DNA from: JBGTGG01 sp964398945
GTDB lineage: Bacteria > Bacteroidota > Bacteroidia > Cytophagales > Cyclobacteriaceae
Direction: 5' to 3'
Assembly: GCA_964398945.1 (NCBI GenBank)
Contig: CAYNOT010000019.1
Location: forward strand, 1 to 64,000
Length of the DNA stretch: 64,000 bases
Position 1 is the stretch's first letter; each line of letters opens with the position of its first letter. Both the position numbers and the translations under genes were made by a program. Positions 42,739 to 51,376 of this stretch are shown piece after piece. The notes under the pieces are model-generated. The model had not been told where the DNA came from and did no database searches. It saw nothing but the letters and a program-made list of their open reading frames with translations.

Positions 42739-45700
42739 GCCTACCATGTTTTTCACTTAATAAGGAATAGATAGCCGGGATCACAAAAAGTGTAAGCACA
42801 GTGGCAAACATAAGCCCGCCAATAACAGCGATGCCCATCGACACCCTGCTTTCTGAACCCGTACCAAGTGCCAACGCAATTGGTAAAATCCCTAAAATAG
42901 TTGACATGCTGGTCATGAGGATAGGCCGGAAACGTGACACCGCAGCGCCAATAATCGCATCTCTGATCTGAAGCCCCTGCTCTTTCCGTTGATTTGCAAA
43001 TTCAACAATCAAAATCCCGTTTTTAGTAACCAGGCCGATCAGCATGATCATCCCGATCTGGCTAAAAATGTTTATTGTCTGATTGAAGTACCATAGGGAC
43101 AGCAGTGCGCCTGCCAGTGCCAACGGAACAGTAAACATGATGATCAATGGGTCTTTAAAACTTTCAAACTGACCCGCCAATACCAGGTAAATGATCGCCA
43201 ATGCCATTAAGAAAGCCAAATAAATGCTGGAAGAGCTTTCCATAAACTCACGGGAGGCCCCATCGAGGCTGGTGGAATACGTTTCATCCAATACTTCACC
43301 CGCAATGCGTTCCATTTCAGCAATACCATCAGCAAGTGCTACCCCGGGCGCGGTTTGCGCATTGATTTTTGCTGATGAATACCGGTTGAAACGATACAAT
43401 TGTGGTGGGCTGCTTTGTTCCTCAACAGTTACCAAATTATCAAGCTGGATAATTTCACCCCTCCTGTTTCGTACATACAATGTGCGCAAGTCAAGCGGTT
43501 CGTTCCTGTCTTTTCTTTCTACCTGGCCAATGATCTGATATTGTTTTCCGTTCATGATAAAATATCCAAAACGTGTACCGCTCAATCCGAGTTGGAGCGT
43601 TTGGGAAATGTCAACGATATTGACACCAAGGTTACGCGCCTTTTCGCGATTGATGAGGATATTTATTTCAGGTTTTGTGAATTTCAGGTCAACATCTACA
43701 TACGTAAACAATGGGCTTTCATTGGCCCTGTCTAAAAATGTTGGGATAACATCTTTTAGTTTTTCAATAGTGGATGCTTGAATAACAAACTGTACCGGGA
43801 ATCCTCCCCGTCTATCACCGATGCTTTGTGATTGTGAAGTATACGTTCGAACGCCTGTAAATTTTTTTGCTTTTACGGTTATATCATCTACTATTTCCTG
43901 TTGTGTACGGGTGCGCTGGGATGGCGGCACCAATGTTACACGGAGAAACCCATTGTTCGTTGACCCTCGCCCGGTAATGCTCATGGTACTAAGCTGCTCG
44001 GGCACTTCCTCATTTATAAAGTCGGTCATGGCAATGATGTATTCATCCATGTATTCAAAAGTTGCCCCCTCGGTAGCGGTGGCCTGAAAGCGGAATTCAC
44101 TTCGGTCTTCCAGCGGTGAAAGTTCGGCAGGGAGGGAAGACCCGATGAGGTAGATCAACCCGAACGATGCCAGCATGATCACGATGGCAACCCACCTGTT
44201 CTTCATAAAGGACTTCAGTAAACCTGAGTAAATGTTTGTAAGGTATTGAAAGAAGGGTTCGGTTTTCCTGTAGAGCCAGGGCTGAACATCCCGTTTCCTC
44301 AAAATCTTGGAACTCATCATTGGGGTCAGCGTAAGGGAAACAAATGCTGAGATCACCACAGCACTGGCCACTACCAGGCCAAATTCCCGAAACAACCTTC
44401 CTGTTAATCCCTGAAGGAAAATCACCGGCAGGAACACGGCCACAACCGCCACCGAAGTTGAAATTACCGCAAAGTAAATTTCGATAGCCCCTTGCCGCGC
44501 TGCTTCCTTGGGTTCCTGGCCAGCCTCCACTTTTGTGTAGATATTTTCCAATACCACAATGGCATCATCCACTACCAGGCCAATGGCCAATACAAGCCCG
44601 AGCATGGTAAGTACATTGATAGAAAAACCCAACAAGTACATCACAAAGAATGAACCGATCAATGAAATGGGGATGGCAACAACCGGGATAAGCGTGGTCC
44701 GCCAATCGCGCAAGAACAAAAATATGACAATGAAGACAAGGCAAAATGCTATGATGATGGTCTCTTGTACTTCGGCAATGGAATCCCTGATATATTCGGT
44801 TGTATCCAAACTCATTACATGCCTGACATCACCGGGCAAATCCGTTTGGATCTGGTCAAGCTTTTCATACAAGCGGTCTGAGATTTCGATATTGTTGGCA
44901 CCCGGCTGGGCAATAATTGCAATGGCCACACCGGGCATCCCATCCCTGCGCAAAAGGGAGCGGTCATCTTCCGGATATAACTCTGCCCTTCCAATATCCT
45001 GAAAACGAACAACCTGGTTTCCATCCTCTTTAATAATCAACCGGTTAAAATCCTCAACCGAATTCAGCCTCCCCATTGTGCGTACGGTAAGCTCGGTATT
45101 TTGCCCCTCAACCCTTCCGGAAGGAAGTTCCACATTCTCTCGATTGGTTGCCTGAAGAACATCTGAGGGGGTTAATCTATAACTCGCCAGCTTAATGGGA
45201 TCCATCCACAACCGCATGGAATATCTTCGTTCCCCCCAAATGGCAACCGAACTGATTCCGGGAATTGTTTGCAGGCGTTCCTTATAATAAATCTCAGCAA
45301 TGCGCGACAAGTCAAGCAAATCACGACTGGCACTCATTACTGTCAAGAAAATAATCGGTCGTGAATCTGCATCTGCCTTGGAAACTTCCGGGGGATCTAC
45401 ATCACGGGGAAGATTTCGAAGGGCGCCAGAAACTTTGTCACGAACATCATTTGCGGCTGCTTCTAAGTCGACACCCAATTCAAACTCTACGGTAATATTG
45501 CTTCTTCCTTCCCGGCTAACGGAGGTGATTGTCCGAATCCCTGCTATTCCATTTACTGCGTCTTCCAGCGGCTCGGTAATTTGCGATTCGATTACATCGG
45601 CATTTGCACCGGTATAAGAAGTTGAAACGGTAATCACAGGCGGGTCCACACTTGGAAATTCCCGGACGCCTAAGTAACTAAACCCGATTACCCCAAAAAG

Positions 45701-45769
45701 CATAATTACCAACGACATCACGATGGCAAGGACGGGCCGGTTGATACTGATGGTTGAAAGGCTTGCCAT
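42725..45769 (-). CDS. RND efflux transporter permease (AcrB/MexB type)
   Basis: The 1014-residue protein is a hydrophobe/amphiphile-efflux-type RND pump with 12 membrane helices in two halves, each with a large periplasmic loop. Motifs include the N-terminal SINRPVLAIVMSLVIMLFGVIGF, TM4 GLVLAIGLVVDDAIVVLENI with the proton-relay Asp pair, and its counterpart MIMLIGLVTKNGILIVEFAN in the second half. It exports drugs, detergents or metabolites by proton exchange; the substrate is not predictable. It is the middle gene of adaptor-pump-TolC, eight bases after the adaptor stop. Confidence 0.96.
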   Translation of the reverse strand: MASLSTISINRPVLAIVMSLVIMLFGVIGFSYLGVREFPSVDPPVITVSTSYTGANADVIESQITEPLEDAVNGIAGIRTITSVSREGRSNITVEFELGVDLEAAANDVRDKVSGALRNLPRDVDPPEVSKADADSRPIIFLTVMSASRDLLDLSRIAEIYYKERLQTIPGISSVAIWGERRYSMRLWMDPIKLASYRLTPSDVLQATNRENVELPSGRVEGQNTELTVRTMGRLNSVEDFNRLIIKEDGNQVVRFQDIGRAELYPEDDRSLLRRDGMPGVAIAIIAQPGANNIEISDRLYEKLDQIQTDLPGDVRHVMSLDTTEYIRDSIAEVQETIIIAFCLVFIVIFLFLRDWRTTLIPVVAIPISLIGSFFVMYLLGFSINVLTMLGLVLAIGLVVDDAIVVLENIYTKVEAGQEPKEAARQGAIEIYFAVISTSVAVVAVFLPVIFLQGLTGRLFREFGLVVASAVVISAFVSLTLTPMMSSKILRKRDVQPWLYRKTEPFFQYLTNIYSGLLKSFMKNRWVAIVIMLASFGLIYLIGSSLPAELSPLEDRSEFRFQATATEGATFEYMDEYIIAMTDFINEEVPEQLSTMSITGRGSTNNGFLRVTLVPPSQRTRTQQEIVDDITVKAKKFTGVRTYTSQSQSIGDRRGGFPVQFVIQASTIEKLKDVIPTFLDRANESPLFTYVDVDLKFTKPEINILINREKARNLGVNIVDISQTLQLGLSGTRFGYFIMNGKQYQIIGQVERKDRNEPLDLRTLYVRNRRGEIIQLDNLVTVEEQSSPPQLYRFNRYSSAKINAQTAPGVALADGIAEMERIAGEVLDETYSTSLDGASREFMESSSSIYLAFLMALAIIYLVLAGQFESFKDPLIIMFTVPLALAGALLSLWYFNQTINIFSQIGMIMLIGLVTKNGILIVEFANQRKEQGLQIRDAIIGAAVSRFRPILMTSMSTILGILPIALALGTGSESRVSMGIAVIGGLMFATVLTLFVIPAIYSLLSEKHGRHAVE

Positions 45770-45776
45770 GATTTTT

Positions 45777-46841
45777 TTATTTGATCTTTACTACATCAAC
45801 GTGCATACCGGGGCGCAACTGAAGCAATCCTGTTGTGATGAGTGTGTCCCCCGTTTTCAACCCCGACAATATCTCCAATGCTAAATTTGTCCGGATGCCT
45901 GTTTGCACAGTAACCTCTTTTGCTTTACCGTCTTCTTTTATAAAAACTTTATGGCCGTTCATTACCGGTATTACGGCCTCAGTAGGAATTAAGATTGCAT
46001 TGTCAATGGTTTCGAGTATCAATTCCACACGTACAAATTGCCCGGGCAACAACAATCCTTTTGTGTTATCAGCCAAGGCACGAACTTTTAAAGTACGTGT
46101 ATTCGGATCGATTTGAGGTTCGATTGCATATACCGATCCTTCCAATTCCTGGTCGTTGTTCTCAATACTGAATTTTATTTTCTGGCCAATCTTTACTTGC
46201 GTGCTATATCGGCCGGCAACCGAAAACTCGATCTTTGCAGGGTTTATATTATAGAGTGTTGCAATAACAGAGTTCGGGGAAATAAACGCACCTTCACTAA
46301 CATACCGTAATCCAATAATGCCATTAAAAGGTGCCCGGATCCTGGTTTTGGCGAGTTGGGCCTCCAACAGTTTAATATCTGCTTCTGTTGTTTTTAACCG
46401 GTTGAATGCATTATCGTACTCTTCCTGGCTAATGGCGTCCCTTTCCAACAACTTTACCTGTCGTGCTTCAATGTCTGTGTACAGCTTTTGATTATGGCGT
46501 TGTTTTTCGAGCTGCGCTTCAATTTCATCATCATTGATGTGAACGAGCAAGTCACCTTTGGAAACACGTTTGCCTTCCTGAAAGGATATGTTCGTGATCT
46601 TGCCGGAAACTTCGCCTTTTATTTCGAGTGATTCATTGGCGAACACAGATCCCGTTACAATCACACGGTTGCTCAGTTCCCCCGTTTTTATAATCTCCAC
46701 TTCAACCGGAAGTTGTTCATTCTGGCTACCTGCTTTGTTGCCATCGGCCGGTTTTTTATCGCCAAACAAATTCAACTTCGGTATTACCAGCACGGCTATC
46801 ACGGCAATAACAACTGCTCCTGTAATAATCTTCTTTTTCAT
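45777..46841 (-). CDS. RND efflux periplasmic adaptor subunit
   Basis: The 354-residue protein is a membrane-fusion protein: an N-terminal hydrophobic anchor (IITGAVVIAVIAVLVIPKL), a lipoyl-like domain (GSVFANESLEIKGEVSGKITNISFQEGKRVSKGDLLVHIND), a helical hairpin (about 105-145), and beta-barrel and membrane-proximal domains (ALADNTKGLLLPGQFVRVEL). It joins the RND pump to TolC. It is the first gene of the three-gene operon, so the promoter should lie in the 100 bases before 46841, where I see no exact -7 match. Confidence 0.95.
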   Translation of the reverse strand: MKKKIITGAVVIAVIAVLVIPKLNLFGDKKPADGNKAGSQNEQLPVEVEIIKTGELSNRVIVTGSVFANESLEIKGEVSGKITNISFQEGKRVSKGDLLVHINDDEIEAQLEKQRHNQKLYTDIEARQVKLLERDAISQEEYDNAFNRLKTTEADIKLLEAQLAKTRIRAPFNGIIGLRYVSEGAFISPNSVIATLYNINPAKIEFSVAGRYSTQVKIGQKIKFSIENNDQELEGSVYAIEPQIDPNTRTLKVRALADNTKGLLLPGQFVRVELILETIDNAILIPTEAVIPVMNGHKVFIKEDGKAKEVTVQTGIRTNLALEILSGLKTGDTLITTGLLQLRPGMHVDVVKIK

Positions 46842-46942
46842 GTGTTAATACATACTTTTAAGTGGCCACATGCCTGCTGCCGACAGCCAGGGAATCGCAT
46901 CTTCGCTTCCAATTTTTCTCGTTCGTAAACTGCATGGCCCTT

Positions 46943-47545
46943 TCATTGTCCCTCCTTACCTAAAAATCGTTGATGAAGCTTCAACACTTGTGGTATCACC
47001 GGTTGTGTGTCGTCATTAACAATAACAAAATCAGCACGTTCTAATTTTTCAACTTCACTCATCTGGTTCTTTATGATATTCTTCACTTCCACTTCCGTAC
47101 GCTGCGGATCGCGTTTCAACACGCGTGCAATGCGCAGCGCTTCGGGCGCACTCACCACAATCACATGATCGTGGCGTTTTGCAGATCCCGATTCAAAAAG
47201 CAATGCAGCCTCCCGAATAACATAGGGATGCATCAAATGCTTTTCCACCCACTGTTCGTAATCGACTGCAACACGCGGATGAACCAAAGAATTCAAAATC
47301 TTTAATTTTTCATCGTTGTAAAAAACAACGCTTCTCATAAACCCACGGTTCAAGCTTCCATCGCTATGGTACGACAATGATCCGAATTCTTTTTTGATTG
47401 CATCGACAAGTATTCCATCTGTGGTCATTAACCTTTTCGCTCGGCTATCTGCATCATAGGAAGGTGTACCCAGGCAATTGAACATTTTGCAGATGAGGCT
47501 TTTTCCCGAGCCTATTCCTCCCGTTATCCCGATTTGAAGTGCCAT
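46943..47545 (-). CDS. coaE: Dephospho-CoA kinase
   Basis: The 200-residue protein is CoaE, the last step of coenzyme A synthesis (3'-phosphorylation of dephospho-CoA). The P-loop GGIGSGKS is at residues 9-16, followed by DADSRAKRL (Asp catalytic region), HPRV in NSLVHPRVAVDYEQW, and the lid segment RVLKRDPQRTEVEVKNIIKNQ. It is the last gene of the yajC-ybbR-coaE run, nine bases after ybbR. Confidence 0.96.
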   Translation of the reverse strand: MALQIGITGGIGSGKSLICKMFNCLGTPSYDADSRAKRLMTTDGILVDAIKKEFGSLSYHSDGSLNRGFMRSVVFYNDEKLKILNSLVHPRVAVDYEQWVEKHLMHPYVIREAALLFESGSAKRHDHVIVVSAPEALRIARVLKRDPQRTEVEVKNIIKNQMSEVEKLERADFVIVNDDTQPVIPQVLKLHQRFLGKEGQ

Positions 47546-47553
47546 GTTTTGGA

Positions 47554-48495
47554 TTAGTAATTGATACTAACTGAGTCGATGTGGACTGCCGTCACAAAGT
47601 TGGGAAGACCAACCACTTTAGGGGCAACTTTCATTTTGCCTCTTTGGAAGCCTTTCAAATCAATTACTGCTTTGATGGAATCCGGACGAAAACGGTCGAC
47701 TGATTTTTCGCCCATCCGGAATGTACAGGCAATTTTTTCGATTGAATAGACTGCCCTGTTGGTAGTGGGCACATTTATCAGTTCCAACGCAATGGTATCA
47801 ACAACGTCTACCAATTTGTCAACCAAAAAAGTTATCTGGACGGTAGGTGGGTCCCTTTTAATTGCAGGTGAGGCAAAAACCACTTCAACATCCCCTTTAA
47901 AATTCTTGTTGATACCTTCCTCCGCAAGTACCATGTTGTAGGGCTCAATGATGGCCGTGACCATCCCAATGGGGCCTTCTATAAAAATAGAATCAGGCAC
48001 AATCTTCACCTCACTTTGGATTCCATATTGGGGATCGAGGTTCTTCGATACCGAATCTACCTGAAGGGTAACCCACCGGCCTGCTTTTGGTTCAATATGA
48101 ACAAATAGCGTGTCCGTGAGCACAAAGTTTATCTTCATCTCGGCCAATTGGTCCGCAATAAAGCCAGGCAACGTACTGCCTACTATCTTTTTAACTTCAG
48201 AGGGCCGCTCCAACGGGATCAGGAGCGAGGGGAGGTTAATGCCAAGGCTTCTCCGAAAAAGATTCCACCCAACACCTGTAACATTGAGTGAAATCTCTTC
48301 CGGCAAAGGCTCTACATTAACGTAGTTTTTATTGTTGTAATCAAAGACAATTGGAAAATTTAAGTTGGTGGTATATTCTTTGTTCAGCGCATTGAAGAAC
48401 CAAAATACCGTTGCCGCAAAAATGCTCAACACGACTGCCTTCCAATTTCTATCATTGAAACGGAGAAAGTTGAATATGGACTTGACCCAACTCAT
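47554..48495 (-). CDS. YbbR-domain protein (CdaR-like)
   Basis: The 313-residue protein has an N-terminal membrane anchor (AVVLSIFAATVFWFFNAL, about 20-37) followed by extracytoplasmic beta-rich YbbR repeats (FPIVFDYNNKNYVNVEPLPEEISLNVTG). In Firmicutes, YbbR proteins (CdaR) regulate the diadenylate cyclase CdaA. In Bacteroidota the gene is commonly placed next to coaE and yajC, as here; its role there is not established. Nine bases separate it from both neighbours, so it is part of one operon. Confidence 0.9.
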   Translation of the reverse strand: MSWVKSIFNFLRFNDRNWKAVVLSIFAATVFWFFNALNKEYTTNLNFPIVFDYNNKNYVNVEPLPEEISLNVTGVGWNLFRRSLGINLPSLLIPLERPSEVKKIVGSTLPGFIADQLAEMKINFVLTDTLFVHIEPKAGRWVTLQVDSVSKNLDPQYGIQSEVKIVPDSIFIEGPIGMVTAIIEPYNMVLAEEGINKNFKGDVEVVFASPAIKRDPPTVQITFLVDKLVDVVDTIALELINVPTTNRAVYSIEKIACTFRMGEKSVDRFRPDSIKAVIDLKGFQRGKMKVAPKVVGLPNFVTAVHIDSVSINY

Positions 48496-48504
48496 TTCAT
48501 TTTT

Positions 48505-48810
48505 TTACTTTTTAACGGTTCCCTTTGTAGATTCCATAGAAATAGCAGACTTTGAAAATTTAATACGTCCACCTTTCTCTACTTCCAAGATGATCGCATC
48601 GCCTTCGATCTCAGCGATTCTCCCGTGAATGCCACCGATCGTCACTACCTGGTCACCCTTTTTTACTTCTTCAATAAATTTCTTTTGTTCTTTTTGCTTT
48701 TTCTGCTGCGGACGGATCATAAAAAAGTAGAACACGAAAATAATACCACCAAATATGATGTATTGAAAATACTGGTTCTGTGGTTGGGCTTGTACTAAGA
48801 TTGAAAACAT
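48505..48810 (-). CDS. yajC: Sec translocon accessory protein YajC
   Basis: The 101-residue protein has one N-terminal membrane helix (YIIFGGIIFVFYFFMI) followed by RPQQKKQKEQKKFIEEVKKGDQVVTIGGIHGRIAEI, the YajC signature. YajC associates with SecDF at the SecYEG translocon and with some efflux pumps. It is the first gene of yajC-ybbR-coaE and lies just past the terminator of the DUF1573 gene. Confidence 0.95.
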   Translation of the reverse strand: MFSILVQAQPQNQYFQYIIFGGIIFVFYFFMIRPQQKKQKEQKKFIEEVKKGDQVVTIGGIHGRIAEIEGDAIILEVEKGGRIKFSKSAISMESTKGTVKK

Positions 48811-48850
48811 AATTATTGATTTTAAGACGGCAAGTTATTTATTATTATAC

Positions 48851-48885
48851 AAAAAATCCCCAATTGTTTTGCAAGAGGGGATTTT
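48851..48885 (-). terminator. Rho-independent terminator after the DUF1573 gene
   Basis: Minus-strand AAAATCCCC and GGGGATTTT flank a loop of about 15 bases and are followed by TTTTTTG. It ends the ytxH-DUF1573 unit, about 20 bases after the stop at 48905. Confidence 0.75.
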
Positions 48886-48904
48886 AAGTGAAATGAATTT
48901 CCTT

Positions 48905-49450
48905 TTACTGCTTTAGCGGACCGGCATCAGCGGATGGTTTTGGTTTTACCATTGCTTTGAACCTGATGATTTTTGTCGTAGGCCATGCATTGGTGGTAAC
49001 CGTAATGGTTTTATTCTGCATGTTCGGTTTACCATTGCTATCGAAAGATGCTTTAACAAAACCTGTTCCGCCAACAGGAATAGGTTCTTTGCTCCAATCA
49101 GGAACTGTGCAACCACACGAAGGTTGGGCATTTTGTATGATCAAAGGAGCCTCCCCTGTATTCTTAAATGTATACGTGTGTTCCACAACTTGTCCTTCGT
49201 TGATTGTACCGAAGTCAAAATCTTCGGTTTCAAAATCGATTGCTGGTAGTGGCCCGTCCGGCTTTTCTGCAGGAGCAGCAGGAGTAGTGGCAACAGGTGT
49301 TGCGGCAGGTATGCTTTTACCTTCAATTTCTGCTAAGCGGCTTTCCAACTCAGCAATTTTTTTCTCAGCATCACTATTTTTACATCCGGTTGCCGCAAAT
49401 GCAACAAGTGCTACAATCATCCAAACATTTCTCATTATTTTCATCATCAT
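48905..49450 (-). CDS. DUF1573 lipoprotein
   Basis: The 181-residue protein has a signal peptide with a lipobox ending in AATGC (Cys23), a coiled stretch (AEKKIAELESRLAEIEG) and Ala/Pro-rich linker, then a DUF1573 domain (FETEDFDFGTINEGQVVEHTYTFKNTGEAPLIIQNAQPSCGCTVP), an Ig-like fold with a CGC motif. DUF1573 lipoproteins are abundant in Bacteroidota; their function is unknown. It is co-transcribed with the YtxH gene 13 bases upstream. Confidence 0.93.
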   Translation of the reverse strand: MMMKIMRNVWMIVALVAFAATGCKNSDAEKKIAELESRLAEIEGKSIPAATPVATTPAAPAEKPDGPLPAIDFETEDFDFGTINEGQVVEHTYTFKNTGEAPLIIQNAQPSCGCTVPDWSKEPIPVGGTGFVKASFDSNGKPNMQNKTITVTTNAWPTTKIIRFKAMVKPKPSADAGPLKQ

Positions 49451-49463
49451 TAAATTTTACGAT

Positions 49464-49772
49464 TTAACTTTTCTTTCCACGTATTTGTTCCAATAATTCA
49501 TCTACATCACCTAAAAGTTGTTCGGCTTTGTTCTTGGTTTCTTCCACCACTTTATTGCCCAGCGATTTTGCTTCTGTTGTCAGCGGGGTTTCCTTTCCGG
49601 AAATCAAATCATCCAACATTTGCTGAAGGATGTCCCTATACTTATCCAACTGAAAGGACAGCTTTTCGCGCGTGCTGGAACCTTTGTCAGGTGCATATAA
49701 AATGCCGATGGCTGCACCTGCTGCTGCTCCCAGAAGGAAGGCCAATAATGTATTTCCGCTTTTCTTGCTCAT
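49464..49772 (-). CDS. YtxH-domain small membrane protein
   Basis: The 102-residue protein begins with a glycine/alanine-rich membrane helix (TLLAFLLGAAAGAAIGILYAPDKGSSTREKL), the YtxH signature, followed by amphipathic helices (SLGNKVVEETKNKAEQLLGDVDELLEQI). YtxH proteins are linked to general stress in Bacillus, but their action is unclear. It leads a two-gene unit with the best promoter in the window (-33 and -7 boxes). Confidence 0.92.
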   Translation of the reverse strand: MSKKSGNTLLAFLLGAAAGAAIGILYAPDKGSSTREKLSFQLDKYRDILQQMLDDLISGKETPLTTEAKSLGNKVVEETKNKAEQLLGDVDELLEQIRGKKS

Positions 49773-49779
49773 AAGGTTA

Positions 49780-49812
49780 CAAATTTACTTAGTACGAGGT
49801 TGTAAATGCAAA
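49780..49812 (-). promoter_or_regulatory. Bacteroidota-type promoter of the ytxH-DUF1573 unit
   Basis: On the minus strand TTTG (49809-49812) is followed after 21 bases by TAAATTTG (49780-49787), matching both the -33 and -7 consensus elements. The -7 box ends seven bases before ATG 49772, so the message would be nearly leaderless. Confidence 0.7.
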
Positions 49813-49903
49813 ATTTAACGAATTTTTAACAATCACCAGAATTAATTGGCGAATTGGTCAATTTCCGGAGCGCTCAATTAATTATAAATCAGTAATCAGG
49901 AAA

Positions 49904-51043
49904 TTATTTATTGTCAATCAGTCCGCGGCCACTTTTCTTTAATTCGCCACGCTTTTGTAGTGCTTTCGCGATTACATCCAAAATACCGTTGATGAACTGT
50001 GGGCTTTTGGGTGTGCTGTACTGCTTTGTAAGCTCAATGTATTCATTGATGGTCACCTTTACCGGAATCGATGGGAAATTGATCAACTCTACAATGCCCA
50101 TTTCCAAAATAATCCGATCAGTCAATGGCAACCGCTCTACTTCCCAATTTCGTGTATTCTGTGCAATCAATTCTTTATGGTCTGCACTGAGTTCGTTTGC
50201 TTTCGTGAAAAGTGTTTCAATAAACTGACGGTCATCTTCCCAATTGACAGACAAGGTATGCAGTTGGATATCGTCCTGGCTTTCGGGATGAAACGACTTT
50301 ACCGTTTTGTCAACCATGCCGCGCACAATTTCTTTGTCTTCCGTCCAGTGCAATACTTCCTCTTCTAAATAGGAATTGATCACGGTCTTTTTGCCAAGGA
50401 TAATTTTCCTGAAAAAATGGTTGATAAATTTTTTCTGCTCTTCGATTGTGACATCGCTTTTATCAAAGTATGCCAGGTATTCTGCATCAGTCCGGACACC
50501 TTCCTTAAACCAGGTGCGGATCAAATCAAATTTCGTTGACCAATCGCGATTACGCTTCTTCCCTTCCAGCGCCAGGATGTCACTTTTACTGAGTGCCTTT
50601 ATCCACGCATTGTCCAAAAACAATTGATGGTCAATTCTTTTATCACTTCCGGCCGCGCGGGCAAACGCCCCTGCCAGATTCAATACTGCGATGTAGATGT
50701 CATAGATTTTCTCAACATCCAACACGAGTTGTTTCAAAAGGAAAGAAGTGTCTTTTCTGGTCTGGACATCATACTGCGATTGGCACTCCGCTAAAACCTT
50801 AGCGATTCTTTCTTCGGCTATCGGGTTGGGTTTGCCCCCTTCGAAGCGGTGTTCAAATTCTTTAAGGGCTTGATTGGTCAGGTTTTTCAAAAGTCCCTTG
50901 TCCTGGACTTCCATGGAATTAAGATCGGGCAGAAAACGCTCTTTGATCAGGTCTAAACAAAGTAAATAATTGGCTTCCTTGCATTGGTGCAAGCTGAACA
51001 AGCTTTGCATTACTTTGATGCGCAGGTTTCTTCTATTGAGCAT
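49904..51043 (-). CDS. nusB: Transcription antitermination factor NusB, long form
   Basis: The 379-residue protein starts with a NusB-like helix (MLNRRNLRIKVMQSLFSL) and ends with a NusB C-terminal fold (VERLPLTDRIILEMGIVELINFPSIPVKVTINEYIELTKQYSTPKSPQFINGILD). NusB with NusE binds boxA RNA in rRNA antitermination. It is much longer than the E. coli protein (about 140 residues), because of a large helical insert between these parts; long forms are usual in Bacteroidota. It leads, with ytxH, DUF1573, yajC, ybbR and coaE, a run typical of the phylum. Confidence 0.94.
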   Translation of the reverse strand: MLNRRNLRIKVMQSLFSLHQCKEANYLLCLDLIKERFLPDLNSMEVQDKGLLKNLTNQALKEFEHRFEGGKPNPIAEERIAKVLAECQSQYDVQTRKDTSFLLKQLVLDVEKIYDIYIAVLNLAGAFARAAGSDKRIDHQLFLDNAWIKALSKSDILALEGKKRNRDWSTKFDLIRTWFKEGVRTDAEYLAYFDKSDVTIEEQKKFINHFFRKIILGKKTVINSYLEEEVLHWTEDKEIVRGMVDKTVKSFHPESQDDIQLHTLSVNWEDDRQFIETLFTKANELSADHKELIAQNTRNWEVERLPLTDRIILEMGIVELINFPSIPVKVTINEYIELTKQYSTPKSPQFINGILDVIAKALQKRGELKKSGRGLIDNK

Positions 51044-51082
51044 ATTCTAAATCAAAGAACGGATAAATCTTAAAACTGCCGT

Positions 51083-51120
51083 AAAAATAAACATCCCGTC
51101 AGCAGGAACCAACGGGATGT
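51083..51120 (-). terminator. Terminator downstream of the leucine-type dehydrogenase
   Basis: Minus-strand ACATCCCGT / ACGGGATGT is a perfect 9-bp stem with a 12-base loop, followed by TTATTTTT. It is over 250 bases after the dehydrogenase stop, which is far, but no other gene uses it. Confidence 0.65.
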
Positions 51121-51147
51121 ACTATAAACAATTGGAATTATTTTTAA

Positions 51148-51187
51148 TGATAGTCTACAAAGATACCCAACGGTCAGAGACTACTAT
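51148..51187 (+). repeat. Short dispersed repeat, copy B
   Basis: ATGATAGTC followed by AAAGATACCCAA and GGTCAGAGA aligns without gaps to 15055-15094 at about 75% identity. Confidence 0.5.
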
Positions 51188-51376
51188 GTCTACTCATACA
51201 AAGGGATTCTTTTGCGAGCTATTTATTTTGATGTGCGACTGCGAACTAATTGTAACATGCCCGCTATGCAGCGCACATCAACTGTACACTACCTTAGAAC
51301 AATAAATCCCGGGCTATAAAAAGGTATTCCTTAAATTTTAGCTTGGATATGTTTGCGGGATTATCGGATCTACTTT

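Larger units (their letters stand above)
51044..51376. other. Noncoding gap between leucine-type dehydrogenase and nusB
   Basis: The gap contains the dehydrogenase terminator (51083-51120) and the second copy of a dispersed repeat (51148-51187). Nothing else is recognised; the short reading frame 51117-51305 overlaps both and is not credible. Confidence 0.6.

Noticed and set aside
51117..51305. A 62-codon frame upstream of nusB
   Set aside because: It overlaps a terminator hairpin and the dispersed repeat, and its sequence is not protein-like.
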